Source: Leptidea sinapis
Lineage: Eukaryota > Arthropoda > Insecta > Lepidoptera > Pieridae
Direction: 5' to 3'
Length of the DNA stretch: 64,000 nt
NCBI RefSeq assembly: GCF_905404315.1
Contig: NC_066266.1
Span: forward strand, 751,501-815,500
How positions within the stretch are numbered: position 1 is the first letter of the stretch; every line of letters begins with the position of its first letter. This document shows, piece by piece, positions 1-12,410 of the stretch. The notes beneath the pieces are model-generated. The model searched no databases. It saw nothing but the letters and a program-made list of their open reading frames with translations, and had not been told where the DNA came from. The position numbers and the translations under genes were made by a program.

Positions 1-45
1 ACCTCCTATTCGTCTCGTCCCTTATTGTCATAAAAGTACATCGGT
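1..45 (-). repeat. Terminal piece of a lepidopteran SINE/MITE family
   Basis: The text around cgtctcgtcccttattgtc matches the end of the longer copy at 30139-30427. Other copies lie at 4937-4975, 8620-8740, 25243-25345 and 26515-26765. Confidence 0.6.
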
Positions 46-289
46 GCTGATCAGTACAAAAGCACTGCTGTTTTACGCCAGAACAGTTGTGGTGGCAGTA
101 CTGTCATGGACGAACCATACATGCAGTTACTGTTACTGCTTTCAAATCTATCTGTAAGTGTATGCAAATGTGCGCAATAAGACGGACGCGCGTGCGTTTC
201 CAAGGTTTCCACATACCGTCTACACATTGCGAGAGCCCAAATGTCGAATACGTGCGTTTTTATTGACATTGCGACACGAAACGTACATG

Positions 290-430
290 TAGCACTAGAA
301 CTAGGCCAATTTACGCACACACGAAAGTCCAATTTAGCCACATTTACAATTTGACTGAAGCTGTTAGAGATATGTTGATGTCTGCTTCCACTACATATTT
401 TGCCAAAAAGATACCCTGGAAAAGATGTAT
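290..430 (-). repeat. Dispersed repeat shared with 21195-21330
   Basis: The reverse complement of this stretch (ccagggtatctttt..., then caaattgtaaatgtggctaaattgg with few changes) matches 21200-21310. The ORF across it is not supported as a gene. I see nothing between 446 and 1000. Confidence 0.55.
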
Positions 431-999
431 TAGAACTTCTTAACATTTTAAAAACCAGATTACCGGATTATTTAAGCAAATTAAAATATTATATTTGAAT
501 TTGTTTCTTTCTCTCATTAAAGGTTACCTTAACTTAATAGATCCAAATCCATTTATAGCTTTGTGAAATGAGATTTATTTATTGCGTCGAATACAGTATA
601 CATTATAGATCTTAAATTTATTGTTGTGTCTTCTATTCGGCTAATTTAAATTAGGATGCAAAAATATTATACCATAACACTTTAATTTTTTTTGTGGATG
701 AACCATTTACTGGACTCCTGGTCCAGAAATGATGATTGTATAATTTTATACACATTGAGTAGCTACTATTTAGGTATAATGTTGTTCTAGGACAGTGGCC
801 ATAAACCAGTCTATCCGGTAATCGGTAAATTTTGTTTTACAAATTTATATACTTCAAATATATAGTACATATTGGGCAATGACAAAATATTTAACTTTTT
901 AAATAAGTCTTTACCTTAATAGGGCGGAATAACTCCACATATTCAACGAATACATTTTTTTTGAGCAAGAAATGCTTGATGTGCTGTTCCATGTCCCAG

Positions 1000-2075
1000 A
1001 CGAGAAGACCGTGTCTGAGTCCCTACTTACGCGAAATATCCATGCTACGCCATTAAAGATAACTTATTAAAAGCCATTCCTCTCAGTCTTCTAAGGACAT
1101 ACACAAATCTATGAATTATAGAGCATACCTTATCAATGTCATCAGAGAAATAAAGGTCCATAGGTCTAAGATAACACCTAAAAATATAGTATTCTTCACT
1201 TTTTCTATATTTATTCCATTATAATTAATATTTAGATCAGTTTGTCCTAAGTCCTTTTACACAAAATTGCATATACTTCGCTTACAATAAATTCACAACT
1301 TATTCATTATTATCAAGCCAATAAATATTTTTCAAAGTACAGTTAATGTCCGATTCATATTCATTTCAATTATCAGTATAGTAACGGTGTTGAGTTAATT
1401 TTTGAGAGTCATTAATATAAATAATAAACAACAAAGGATCCAAAACAGTTCCCTGAGGAACTCAACTTTTACAGTTGAAATAGGATGACTTTAGTAATTA
1501 TTTCTTGCTTTACATTTACCAAGTTTATTTGCGTACATTGCTTGAGTCTAATTAAATATGATTCGAACCAAGATATAGATGGGCCCCTAATGCCAATACT
1601 TTCCATTTTTCCTAATAAAATATCGTGATTTACTAAATTGACATTCTCAATTACTGGATTATCAAGGTTAAAAATGGCAAGGGAAGTGGATTTACCATTT
1701 TGAAATCCATATTGATCTGGTGAAATAATATTAAATTTTAAACAGTAATTCATTAGTCTTAAGTACATATATTTCTCGAAAACTTTAGCAAAGATAGAGC
1801 TAAGAGTTATTTGACGGTAAATAGATATATCTGATTTAGCTCCTTTTGTAAAAGTGGTATTGTGCGTGACACTTTCAACACATTCGGGTGTGTTCAACAC
1901 AACACCTGTTTCGAAGGACAAATTGACCAGATAAGTAAAAAACACTTAGGATCGCAATTCTGTACTTGTTTTAAATCTTTGTAGAAATTTCATCTAGCCG
2001 ACAAGCTTTGGTATTATTAAATTTAGTGACTTTACGACTTCTGCAATTTCTAGCTCACTGAATCGCATAACAAAT
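1000..2075 (-). mobile_element. Degenerate non-LTR retrotransposon fragment (reverse transcriptase)
   Basis: The minus strand encodes RT motifs. FDSVSE-like text lies near 2050, the ISLSS.FAKVFEK and FNIISPDQYGFQNGKST block at 1690-1830, and VPQGTVLDPLLFIIYIND at ~1385-1460. These correspond to RT fingers and palm, but the catalytic Y/FADD box is lost and several stops interrupt the frame. It is a dead jockey-like fragment adjoining the Tc1 copy at 2085. Confidence 0.75.
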
Positions 2076-2084
2076 AAAAAGTTA

Positions 2085-3379
2085 GGCACTTTCTAAGTTC
2101 TAATGAAAATGAATTTATTGTGAAAGAATAGGATAATTTAATACAACGTATGGCCTCCTCTGCTATTCAGAACTTGTCGGCAACGATTATTCATTGAATT
2201 AATGAGACTGTTTATGTCATCTTGCGGTATTCGCTCGCAATGGAATTGTAGCAAATCCTTCAGCTATTGGGTTGATGTCACTCCGTCGAAGTCCTTCAAA
2301 ACATGTCTCTGGAGCATGTCCCATGCATGCTCGATGGGGTTGAGGTCTGGCGATTGTGCAGGCCAGGGCAATACCCGGACGTTCTCCGTTGCCAAGTATT
2401 GACTGGTTCGCCGAGCTGTATGTGAATGCGCATTGTCATACATGCGTTCATGTTTCCATTTACAAAAACGAGCTCAGTTCGCCTGTTCTTCATAATACCC
2501 CCCCATACTATAACTGTTGAGCCGCTGTATGGATGAACTTCCGGAATGCACCCGAGCCTTTCAGTATTTCCGGGCCGACGGCACACTCGCACCCTTCTTG
2601 TATCAGGCCTAAACCCGAATCGCGACTATCGGAAAACATAATTTTATCCCATTGTTCCTGGGTCCATGTTCTGCGTTCTCTACGCCATTCATTTCGACGA
2701 GCGCGATTCCCGTGACGTATCGGTGGGCACCTAATTGGGCGTCGAGCTCGTAGGCCGTACTAATGCAGTCGATTTCGCACAGTTTGAGGACTTACATCAA
2801 CACCACTTGAATTTTGTAGCCTCAAACTTATCTCTCGAGCGGTTAACATCACCAGTTGTATGTACCGGTCTTGCCGAGTGGTTGTACTCCTTTTACGGCC
2901 TGAATGCTGTTCAGCGGGTTCCCTTGTATTATTGTAGCGCTGCCAAAGACGACAAATAACACTTCTATGAATGCCAAAATGCCGAGATACCTGAGATTGA
3001 TTACTTCCCGCTTGCAACATCCCTACAGCTCTTTGCATTTCATTTGCCGTCAAATGACGTCGCTCCATGACGTAAAGAATATCTAACAATTCAATTTTGT
3101 CGCTAACTTCATTTAAACGGTTGGTAAAATTATAAAATCAAGACTAAACGTAGCAATAAAAACGCGCTTAAATTCAAACAAATTCCCTTTCATTTAAATT
3201 TATGAAAAAAACAAAACATGATCGAAATTATTTTTTACAACCAACCAGTATGTCATCAATGTCAATAACAAAAAGTTTACATACCTTAGCACTTTGAGTT
3301 AATAAAAACTTAGAAATTAATTAATATAAACGGTAAATTTGTAATATCATGCATGTTGCTGAGACTTTTTTGATGTGTG
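2085..3379 (-). mobile_element. Tc1-like DNA transposon copy 1, broken
   Basis: The minus strand holds a broken Tc1 transposase. The N-terminal helix-turn-helix lies at 3089-2760 (QRAVGMLQAGSNQSQVSRHF, IHRSVICRLWQRY), with pieces of the DDE domain down to 2160. Frameshifts scatter the reading frame, and the second Asp region (MTMRIHI...) is out of frame. The terminal inverted repeat with CACATCAAAAAAGTCT survives only at the 3379 end, next to a TA. The other end is lost against the LINE fragment. The same family as 46790-48850, in opposite orientation. Confidence 0.85.
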
Positions 3380-3530
3380 TAAACAACTGGAGTAAACGCA
3401 GAAATGTATATGGCAGTCGAAACTTATTATGGTATAATTTGTGGCATGTGCCATATTTCGGCTTTGTTTTTGTATGACGTCAATTGTCTATCGCTTAGTC
3501 TTGTCGTCGAAGTCCCATAGAAAGAACCCT
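3380..3530 (+). repeat. Dispersed repeat with an inverted copy at 20255-20395
   Basis: Text such as aacaactggagtaaacgc and gtggcatgtgccatattt recurs in reverse complement at 20300-20395. The class is unknown; it is probably a short DNA transposon. Confidence 0.5.
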
Positions 3531-5000
3531 TATTTTATAATGTTAAAGAGAGTTTGAGCACTACGTTAAAGAGACGAGTCCCATAGAAAATGATGAGAAA
3601 TGTCGCTTGTATGAAATGCGTACTAAATCTTATACCAACATAATAACCACCTGACGTAGAGCGCTGCCAATATAGTAAACCAATGTAAGGGTTGTAATCA
3701 ATCCATAATTTTTATCGATAATTCACTAAACTGTACAAATATATATATTCTTATATCGACAATTACATTAATATAAATGTGATCTAATTTTAAGGTTTAA
3801 GGTTCCCGTTATTAATTTTAAGATGGACCTAAGCCAAGTCTAACTAGTTTCAACTAGGGATACGTTTTACGTCAAAGTAGGTCTTTATGGTTTTGTTTTG
3901 CGTTGTGTAGTAGTTTCGGTTTAAACAGTCTTTGGTATACGTTTTTTAATGTTGCAATAAATGTTTTGAAGTCGTAGGCGTGGGTCCTGAATCTGAAATT
4001 ATAACATAATACATATTAACAGAAATTAGTTAACCCTAATTTTTAGGCTTTACATATTTTTTTGCATAAAAAAGGATTCTATAAAAAGGATTTTAAAGGT
4101 TAATAAACTATTTTAACTATTTTAAATTTAAAAATAAATTTAATAATTATTATAAATAAAATATCGAGAATCGATAAAAAAGTATCAAACACTACAGATA
4201 GACTGTAATATTATAATTTTTACTCTAGATCAATTAAATGAATTCTCTTATCACTTTGAATCACTTTAAGCATTCTTTATTGAGCGAAACTAAGCGGAGC
4301 TCCCACCGGGTGACTCTAATTGATTTCTATGTTAAATTGTTTCTCGGCCATTTCTGGACCTACTTTAAAAAAATTTAAACTCATAGAAAGATTTCGAAAT
4401 TTCTAGGTTATTGTGGTATCGTGTAGAATTTGGTATTTCGACTTGAGTCAATTATTATAATTTAAATCGAGATAAATTTGGTTTAGTTTTTGTACACAGA
4501 CTTAGTTTACCTCGCTTCGCTCAAATATACGCCGCAGGGAAGCGGTACGACGAGCGACTGCGGCATCCTAGTATTAGTAGCTATTATTTGTTCTTTAGAG
4601 CTAACCTTTCTCTATCCAAAATAAATTTAGCCATGAAAATTCTCTTACTCCCTGATCGGCCAGATTTTAAACCACATATTTTACAACTTTTTAATTACAT
4701 TGTATACTTTAGAAATGTCTTACGAATTTATTCTATAAATAATTAAGCAAATTACCCTGAATAATACACGAATAAAGTAAAAGAATACTATAATTCCGAA
4801 CAAATATTGTTAAGTCACTTTTATTTTGAATGAATGACATGTCACATGACCATTTCTTTAAGTACAATGAAATCATACATTTTCAAGTTTTAGTTGTGCC
4901 AGTAATGTAGTCGCTGTGTAGTGTAATCAACAATCTAAACGTCCTGCTCGTCTCGTCCGTTTATTTTCATAAAGAAAAAATAAGACGACCAGTTTAAATT
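3531..5000. other. AT-rich stretch without a recognised gene
   Basis: Only AT-rich sequence and a short SINE-family piece at 4937-4975 were seen. No ORF with protein-like composition was found. Confidence 0.4.
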
Positions 5001-5049
5001 TATCCATACATATTATTGTTTTAAATGTTACTTACTCCCTGTAGCATAA

Positions 5050-5545
5050 GTCGGTCCTTGCTCCAACCGTTATGATGGCGCGGTAACACCAGTTTTTGGT
5101 AATTGCTCGGCCGACGCTTGGCGCGTACGCATGAGTAAGCTCGCGAATTTCTCGACTTTACTTGAAGTTACAAAACATGTTCAAATATAAATTACCTTTA
5201 GTGCCTTTTAACATGTATACGGTTGCCGTCTCAACGGCACGGCTCCGTGTCGTGCAAGCTCTTTCATATGTACCGGTTTACGCACGGTCGCCCGGTCGCC
5301 CGGTAGTGGTCGCTGTTTTATCGAGATATTAGACTGAAAACGTCGCCTTTTTGCACCCCTCATGTAAACGAGGTTCAACAAGTCAATACAACTTTAAAGA
5401 CGGTTACCGCGTCAAAATCGCGTTTATTATGGATAAGCACGGGCGTCACACGTTCACGGCACGGTCCCTGTCATTGTAGCACACACATTTCTAACATGTC
5501 ATTTCATAGCACGGCGTTTATATTTATGTGAAAAGGCACTTACCG
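5050..5545. other. GC-richer block of unknown function
   Basis: This block is clearly richer in CpG than its surroundings and contains a short duplication of cggtcgcccggtcgcccggt. It could hold an unrecognised promoter or 5' untranslated exon of RhoGEF2, or an old repeat. No coding exon was recognised. Confidence 0.3.
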
Positions 5546-5974
5546 ACCGTTGTTTTGTGTTGCTCTGCGCCCCGAAGATATCATCGAAAGAGCACAGAGC
5601 TTTCATTATTACAGAGGTTTCTTACCACATGGATCTATGATATTCATCCATTCGGCTACCAAGAAAGTTGTTTATTATAATAGGTACAACCAAAATGTGG
5701 AACGTACAGCGCGCTGTTTTCAGATCGAATAGACAGGGTATGGGAAGAGAAACCCTTAAGGTGGTGAATGGGAATGGGCGGTGTTGATAACATAACGGCA
5801 GGTGACATTGGATGAAATAGAAGGAGAAAACTATTATTATTATAAGAAACGTTGATTGATATCCATTATTCAATAATCTTATTACATGACTTGTATATTC
5901 ATTCATTATATCACCATACTATGAGTGGGAAACATACATTAAATCTTTCACGGTCCTAATTTTTTTTGACCAAG

Positions 5975-6215
5975 TGCGTGGTGCTGTGGAATCTATTGAA
6001 TTAGGCGTTATTTTGCGGAAATCCATGATTATGCAAATGTTGTGAGCCTTCTTGAGGCATCCTCAGGACATGTTGACTCGCCAAATGCTGGCACCAGACT
6101 TACCTCGTCTCTGAGTCTCGTGCAAGAATTTGTATCGAACACGTGTCGAATTGATTGAAGGCGAATCTTAGCGGAATTTACACCCTAGAAGGCCCACACA
6201 TTAGAATTTACTATG
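5975..6215 (-). repeat. Dispersed repeat shared with 46165-46300 and 59720-59900
   Basis: The three places share phrases such as cacgtgtcgaattg, agcggaatttacac and, in one orientation or the other, gatgttgactcgccgaatt. It looks like a non-autonomous transposon family. Confidence 0.5.
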
Positions 6216-7860
6216 ATTAAAATCACGTTTGTGTGGACTGATAGATGGTGTGTGCTTTCAAGCTCATACGAGGATGCAAGGAAGTAGTCCTGGACCAAAC
6301 TTATAGAGCTAATGAGGATGGAAGTGTTAAGAGAGCTCGACCTAGACGAAAATTATACGGTGCACTGAAAAGCCCAGAGGGCCTACCATCAACTTTAAAT
6401 AAGCGATGCGAATCCGATGCAGTTTAGGTACCCAAACTGAATCACTAAAATTCGTACCATGAAGTGCCTTTTACTGAATGGCGTTTGGATCGCTTATGAA
6501 GAATGAACGAAAGAAAATTGCGTTTCGAAACCTAAAATGATATGATTATAGCGGTTTTTTTGCGTAGAAAATACTAAAAATACATTTTAAAATTGCACAA
6601 TTGCGTCAAATTATAAACCATTAAGCCCTTTTTTATACTTATTAAATAATAATAATATAAATAAATATAGTTGTTTAAATTACAACTTAAATGTTTGCTT
6701 ATGTGTTTTCGTAAAAATAACGAGTTATGAACGCACCTCCATTGATGTTTGATTTGACAGGACCACAGAGTACATTTTTTTTAATTCGTTCTTGCGAACA
6801 GGCTTAGCCCGGGCCCTTACTGCCTCGGCTTTAGTATTATCATTTTTGGTATTTATTTTCAGTATTTTGTTTTACAAAAAAGTCCAATAAAGTATTCTCA
6901 TCTCATCTTTAATCAATAAAATTTTTCTTTTCTATGTTTTCACTATTTTACTACACGATTCACTTTCCTCCAAGGAAGTAGCAACTTTTTTTGAATCGGT
7001 CACTTTGACAAACAAGCTATCCAGTTTGGTTGAAATAACACCTCATGGTACGAATGAATGAACGAACTAAGTCAGTTTGCGATTCAGTTAATATCATTTT
7101 TGACATTCAATTGACATCATTGCGATTTAATCAGTTGATTTGACGTCAACCTAAATTAGATAGCTCTAATCACGTCGTGGTACGAAATAGCAAAGCAGTT
7201 AATTTTAGGTTGTCAATTGAATCGCAATAAGAGTTCATGGTAGGCCCGCAGGTCTAGAGTGTTAATATCACGAGAGAATGATTGAGTGAAACAAGCCACG
7301 TTTATTCAAACCGTTACAAATAGAGATGCGTAATCCAATGAGGCGATTCTTGAATTTCGAGCTCTCGAATTCAAACCCAATTTTAAGTATTGATGACTTT
7401 TTTTTGTGCTAATGCGCACGCATATAATCGGGAAAAATAGTGATGTGTGTCAGCTAGTCTCGAGCACTCCAAAATCGAAATTGTATGAACAGATAGTTTC
7501 GACCCACAGCTTGTAATTAAGATCGCGTCGGTCGCTCGATGGATCGCGCTAACATTAGGTGTCCCTGACATTGCAGTGGCTTGCCAAATGCGTCCACTCC
7601 GGAAGGCGTTAATATTATGTAAATTATCTGTCTGTCTGCCGTTGTAGTAACGCGATGGAATGCAGATGGCATGTCATCGTTAGCTTGGATATATCAACGT
7701 TCACAAGAGTTATAGAAAAAGTGAACTGTACTAAAAGGATTTTATCTAAAAATAAAGGTTGTTAAATCAAATAGCAACTCTTCTCTACAGAGCGGTTTTA
7801 ATATTTATGGAAAAACAACAGGGGTGGTTGTTCTTTGAAATGATTCGCATATGTACACTT
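6216..7860. other. No recognised gene
   Basis: The short ORFs at 6245 and 7383 have no protein-family character. The region around 6760-6910 (agcccgggcccttactgcc, then caataaagtattctcatctc) looks like the tail of an old LINE. Confidence 0.35.
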
Positions 7861-7865
7861 ATGTA

Positions 7866-7990
7866 GTGGATAGCCCTGTGGTGTAGTAGATAGATCTGCT
7901 GATTGTAATAGGTCTGCCTACCACTTTTCTCTGAGGGTATTATTAGAGAAGGTGTTAATTTTACTTCTCCTATTTGCTATGGGATACGGG
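7866..7990 (+). repeat. Possible tRNA-derived SINE head
   Basis: tagccctgtggtgtagtaga resembles a pol III A box, but no good B box follows, so this is only tentative. Confidence 0.3.
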
Positions 7991-8619
7991 CTACCAACAA
8001 GCAAGTATTTCACCGATGTTGATATTATACTTATATTGTTTAAATGCTGTGTAACTTATCAATAAAATATTAGGATCGTAGAGGATAATCACGTGAGATG
8101 GAACAAAGACATGAAAATAGGAAACATACAATAAGTATAATATAAGTGCAGATTGGAAGAAACTGTTTAACGTTACAATGCCATTCAAATTTTCCGTATT
8201 ATACCGTATGTAGAACAAAACACCTTTTAAATATCCCAAGCAAAGGATATGAAATAAGTCAAAAAAAGCAGAGAATGTTTCTCTTCAAATCCTAGAAGCC
8301 GGCGAAAAACCCAAGACGAGTTCATGAGAGAGTTGGTCTGGCTTGATCAGAACCCGGCCAACACAAATTCAAGTCATCAACCATAGACTTACAATATCTA
8401 CTAGACAAACAGAGCGTGCGAGAGAAAAGTACATTTCTAATGGAGATGCAGCAAGTTAGAACAAGAGAATAAATCTGCTGTTACTAGTCGTTAACAGGCA
8501 GCCACTCTTGGTATAAGTTTCTTAGTATTTTGAATGTTATACCACTTGCTTAACATTCACAAATAAAAATTGGCCAAGCATGATCGGGTCAGGTCTGGCT
8601 GGCTGTCGGTCAGGTCGTC

Positions 8620-8740
8620 TATATGCTAAGGGACGAGACGAGCAGGACGTTCAACTGATGATAATTGATACGCCTTGCCCATTACAATGCAGTGCCGCTC
8701 AGGATTGAAAAACCCAAAAAATCTAAGCGGCACTACGTAC
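8620..8740 (+). repeat. SINE/MITE family copy, truncated
   Basis: It begins ggacgagacgagcaggacgt and includes tgccgctcaggatt ... aagcggcac, the internal hairpin shared with 26515-26765 and 30139-30427. Confidence 0.7.
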
Positions 8741-8760
8741 TACTGAAATGTATTCGCTAA

Positions 8761-10457
8761 CATAATGAAATTCGCTCTTTTACGCCGGGATGTGAAACAG
8801 CCGTTCCCGTTTCGTTCATGAATGAGATTGTAGCTTCAATCGTGAATCCCTGATAGTGGGTTCATGTAACTCGAACCTTTTATGTGCAGTATACAATTTT
8901 ATTTTTATCTTGTTTTACGTGACTTGGTGCGTCGCGCAGAGGTTTGCGGAGCGTCACGCTTAGCGAATTTTTGCATTCGAATGATGAATAGTTTATGCGG
9001 TGGAACGATTACAGAATAAATTATCAACGATATGGGTCTTTATGAAAGATAATAAATCATACATTTGCTATAGAGCCGACAAATAATAGAAAACTAAAAT
9101 TTATTACTAAATTGGTACAAAAATGTTTAATCTTATACAGTTTTAATTTTGCTAATTCTAGCTCGAACTGAGGAACTGGTGATAACCGATTCATTTAATA
9201 TTATTGAATAGCTTAGCTAATCAATCATTTGAAATCGATTCATTTAACCAGTAAATAGCCTGACAAAAAATTATCACACAAATAAAAATCACTTGTTAAC
9301 TATACAATACTTTATTCAAAATATAAATTATAGAAAGGAATTTTCAAATATAACCAAAGTTGAAGCAGTAGATGAAGATGGTGTTGATAGCGTTAGATTC
9401 TGTATCCAGCAGCATATAAAAATAATAGCAAACACAAGTATTAACACCGTATACGTAGCCTTACATGCGTAATAATCAAGTTAGTCACTACGAATCTAAA
9501 CCTTTTGTCATAGTACATGGAGCATAGTACTCTGTGTGCAGTGATTTGATAGCACTAAAATTGTATTCGGACACATCCTGTTTACATAGATGTCTTTTGA
9601 AAAGCAGACGTTGGCGGGCTGTAGGATTCAAGATCAAAGTTTTCAAACCATTTATGGTCTCTGTAATAAAAGCTATGTTTTTGTGTGGTTTTTTATGGTC
9701 GTAAGGTAAGCTTTCGATATTGTTGACACTCCTACGACAAGGATGTGGTTGACTGATAAGGGGCGGAATTGCGTGTCGTTGTTATGAAAGCGTATGGTCC
9801 AAATTTCGTAAGACGAGCGTCAGATTCACCTCATCTACCAAAAAGCGCAGTTTGTACTTGCAGCGCAGTCTAGACTTCATCTGCGACCGTGTTGTGCGAC
9901 TGGTAAAGTATATTGAAGTTTGCTCGGTGTTAGATTATTGATTAAGTACCTGTACTCTCTCACTTTTCCGCACCGACTATGATAGTTTCATTAACATTTT
10001 TCTGTGATACGCCAACTTTGATTTATTCCTAATTTTCAATGTATTGAAATGAGCTGTAGCTCTGTAATAAAAAATAAGGAATTTTACTTAATATTTATGT
10101 CAATACGTAAAAAATATTGATTTAAATTTGGTTGATGCAAATCTTAACTCAACAACATATAGATACTAAAATTGTATTCAGGCGTATTACAGGCTATTTA
10201 CGTGGATATTTTTAAGACACTCTCTCGTCTCTGTAACTGCCATTTTAGTCATAGGGACTTTGTAGATTTCAGTTAAGCGTTCGAATACTTAATTATAAAT
10301 TATTTTTAATTCTAACTATTAAGTATTATACATATCCGCCATTGACGAAAGTACCTATACGTTCCGTCCTAGGAGTTCTGCACAATAGTTTCAACATATC
10401 TATATCAATATTTTGTAACTTGATTGTAGTTGTTAAAGTTTTATATTATATATTTGT
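8761..10457. other. No recognised gene
   Basis: Only AT-rich sequence without coding or clear repeat signatures was seen. Confidence 0.35.
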
Positions 10458-10486
10458 CGAAGTTTTATATTATATATAAAACTTCG
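10458..10486. repeat. Short perfect inverted repeat
   Basis: Arms cgaagttttatat / atataaaacttcg (13 bp) flank a 3-nt spacer. A near repeat of the same text lies just upstream. Confidence 0.7.
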
Positions 10487-10789
10487 TTTGCTTGGGATAT
10501 TTACAAGATTTCTTTTGCTCTAATTACTGTATAGTAAGGTAAATTCATATTGCACTCTATCCTTAAGGGCCCTATACAACTTCTTCACTTATATTATATA
10601 GTTATTGTATGTTTGCTGTTTTTTTTCTTTATTCCAATATTTTCATGATAAACAAAATAAGTATAATATATCGATATCGGAAAAATATTTGCTTTCTGTT
10701 CTACAAACAATGGATTATCGCACATGATTTATTTCTTTCGATCTCATGTCGTTTTCGTCTAAATATCCTCTCATACTCTTACTGTAATT

Positions 10790-11212
10790 TTGATAATGTT
10801 CTGTATGTACATAAGCACATTGAGGTATTTTCTAGAAACTGTGACTTTCATAATGCTAACACGAGAAACAAACATAAACTTGTTATGCCTACTACTTGGT
10901 TCGGTCGAGTTAGTAAGTCTTTTGTTGGGCGATGTATATGCTTCTACAATATGATCCCAGAAAATGTACAAAACAAATGTAATACGAAATTTAAAAGAAT
11001 CGTTAAAAATCGTTTGTGTGGGAAAGGTTACTATAGCATAAACGATTTTCTTAATGACACCACGGACTGGGAATAAAGCGAACACCCTCAGGCTCTTTAA
11101 TTATAAATGTTTATTGTACGATATCACATTGTAATCCATATTTTTAAATGAAAAAAAGGTAGTTTTTGACGTTCAATAAGTGATTTTGAATAAAAATATT
11201 TGAATTTGATTT
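10790..11212 (+). mobile_element. 3' end of a jockey-like LINE, 5'-truncated
   Basis: The plus strand encodes the C-terminal tail of a LINE polyprotein (FVGRCICFYNMIPENVQN, KRIVKNRLCGKGYYSINDFL) ending at 11074. A 3' UTR follows, with tail ttgaataaaaatatttgaat. Copies of the same family lie at 43840-44405 and 50378-50727 (tail resumes 51413). Confidence 0.8.
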
Positions 11213-11284
11213 TGTAATACTTTAGGTAGTTCGTGCAAGCTCGCTCACCTCAGAATTTCCGACTGGGTGAACCGATATTGATAT

Positions 11285-11755
11285 TTTTATTTGAAAGCTG
11301 GTGCCTCCCATATGGTCACATTGCAATTTGGTCCAGATCTGACAGAAATCCATGAGAAAATCGTAAAAGTCTTAAATTTGGTATTAGAAGTGGTGCGCGA
11401 CAAATGGAAGAATAACTCAATATACACTTTATTGGAAAGGTTATACTTCAAAGGTAGTTTGGCAAGAGTTTGGTTAGGTTCTGATTATGAGAACTATGAG
11501 GAAGTAAAGGAACTCTTTAATTCTTATGAGCAAATTAACGATACTCGTCCAGATCTTTTTGATATCCGGATATTTGACTCACCTACCGTAACGTCGTTAT
11601 GGTCAAGTAATTGTAGTAGTCGAATATGATGATCAATTGAACTCCTTAACGACTAACAGTAAGGGTGTGATCTGTGGCAGAATTTCTAAATGTCTGCAAT
11701 CAAATTCCAATGCGCTTACGTTAATTGCTGCATTGAAAATTTTTTAGGTCAATTA
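11285..11755 (+). pseudogene. Unidentified protein-like ORF with a frameshift
   Basis: An open frame reads TLQFGPDLTEIHEKIVKVLN, then DKWKNNSIYTLLERLYFKGS and RPDLFDIRIFDSPTVTSLW. After a frame change near 11605, protein-like text continues (VVVEYDDQLNSL, CGRISKCLQSNSNALTL) to a stop near 11747. I do not recognise the family. Text before 11320 looks like a dispersed repeat, so this is probably a decayed transposon or retrocopy. Confidence 0.35.
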
Positions 11756-12307
11756 GACAAATTATTAGTTACTGTTAGTACTTCAGAATCACTAAAAATC
11801 AAGAAAATTAAAAAAAAATATATTAAAAAGCAACCGACATAAGAAAAACTTCCAAAACTTATATTATCTATATATAATAAGCAAAGAATGTAAATGAATT
11901 CATATATTTGTTCGTATCAATTTGATAAAATATATTACTTTAATTATTTAATACTGTCACCAATATAGGTTTATGAAAACTAAAATACGTTACATGAACA
12001 TTAGAAGTAACGTGAGTTACGAATCGTGTAACCATTGCATCAATGGTTGTACCAAATCTAGTTGCCCTGGTGTTCTACCAGAAACTAGATTAAAGTTGAG
12101 TTCTTCTTTCAAAATATCTACTCGTGGTAATCCTTCCTCTTTATCAAAATGAACATTGAAATCGCCGGGACTGAAGAGCGGGGAGCACTTGTAGCGCGAT
12201 GTGCGAGTTTATTACACAGAGGAAATGTGACCCTTCACTTTTTGTAACGTAAAATGATTCCTAAAGTGTAAACTCCAGAAATAACAATGTGTTGGTTTGG
12301 TTCGCAG

Positions 12308-12410
12308 GTGATGCTTGGCGGGACGGTGGGAGCCGCTTCGCCGAGCGGCGAGGAGTTGCTCACCGTCACCGTACTCAAAGATGAGCATGGATACGGGATG
12401 AAGGTGTCAG
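12308..12410 (+). CDS. RhoGEF2: RhoGEF2 exon a: first half of PDZ domain
   Basis: Read from phase 0, this exon encodes 34 codons ending ...LKDEHGYGMKVSG. GYGM is the PDZ carboxylate-binding loop (the G-phi-G-phi type). The acceptor is ttcgcag/GTGATG and the donor is TCAG/gtgagc, ending at phase 1. The ATG at 12311 is in frame, but the acceptor and the phase-0 entry make an upstream coding exon likely. None could be identified with confidence between 1 and 12307. Confidence 0.85.

Noticed and set aside
2296..2592. Open frames on the minus strand over the Tc1 copy
   Set aside because: They are shifted-frame remains of one transposase, not separate genes.
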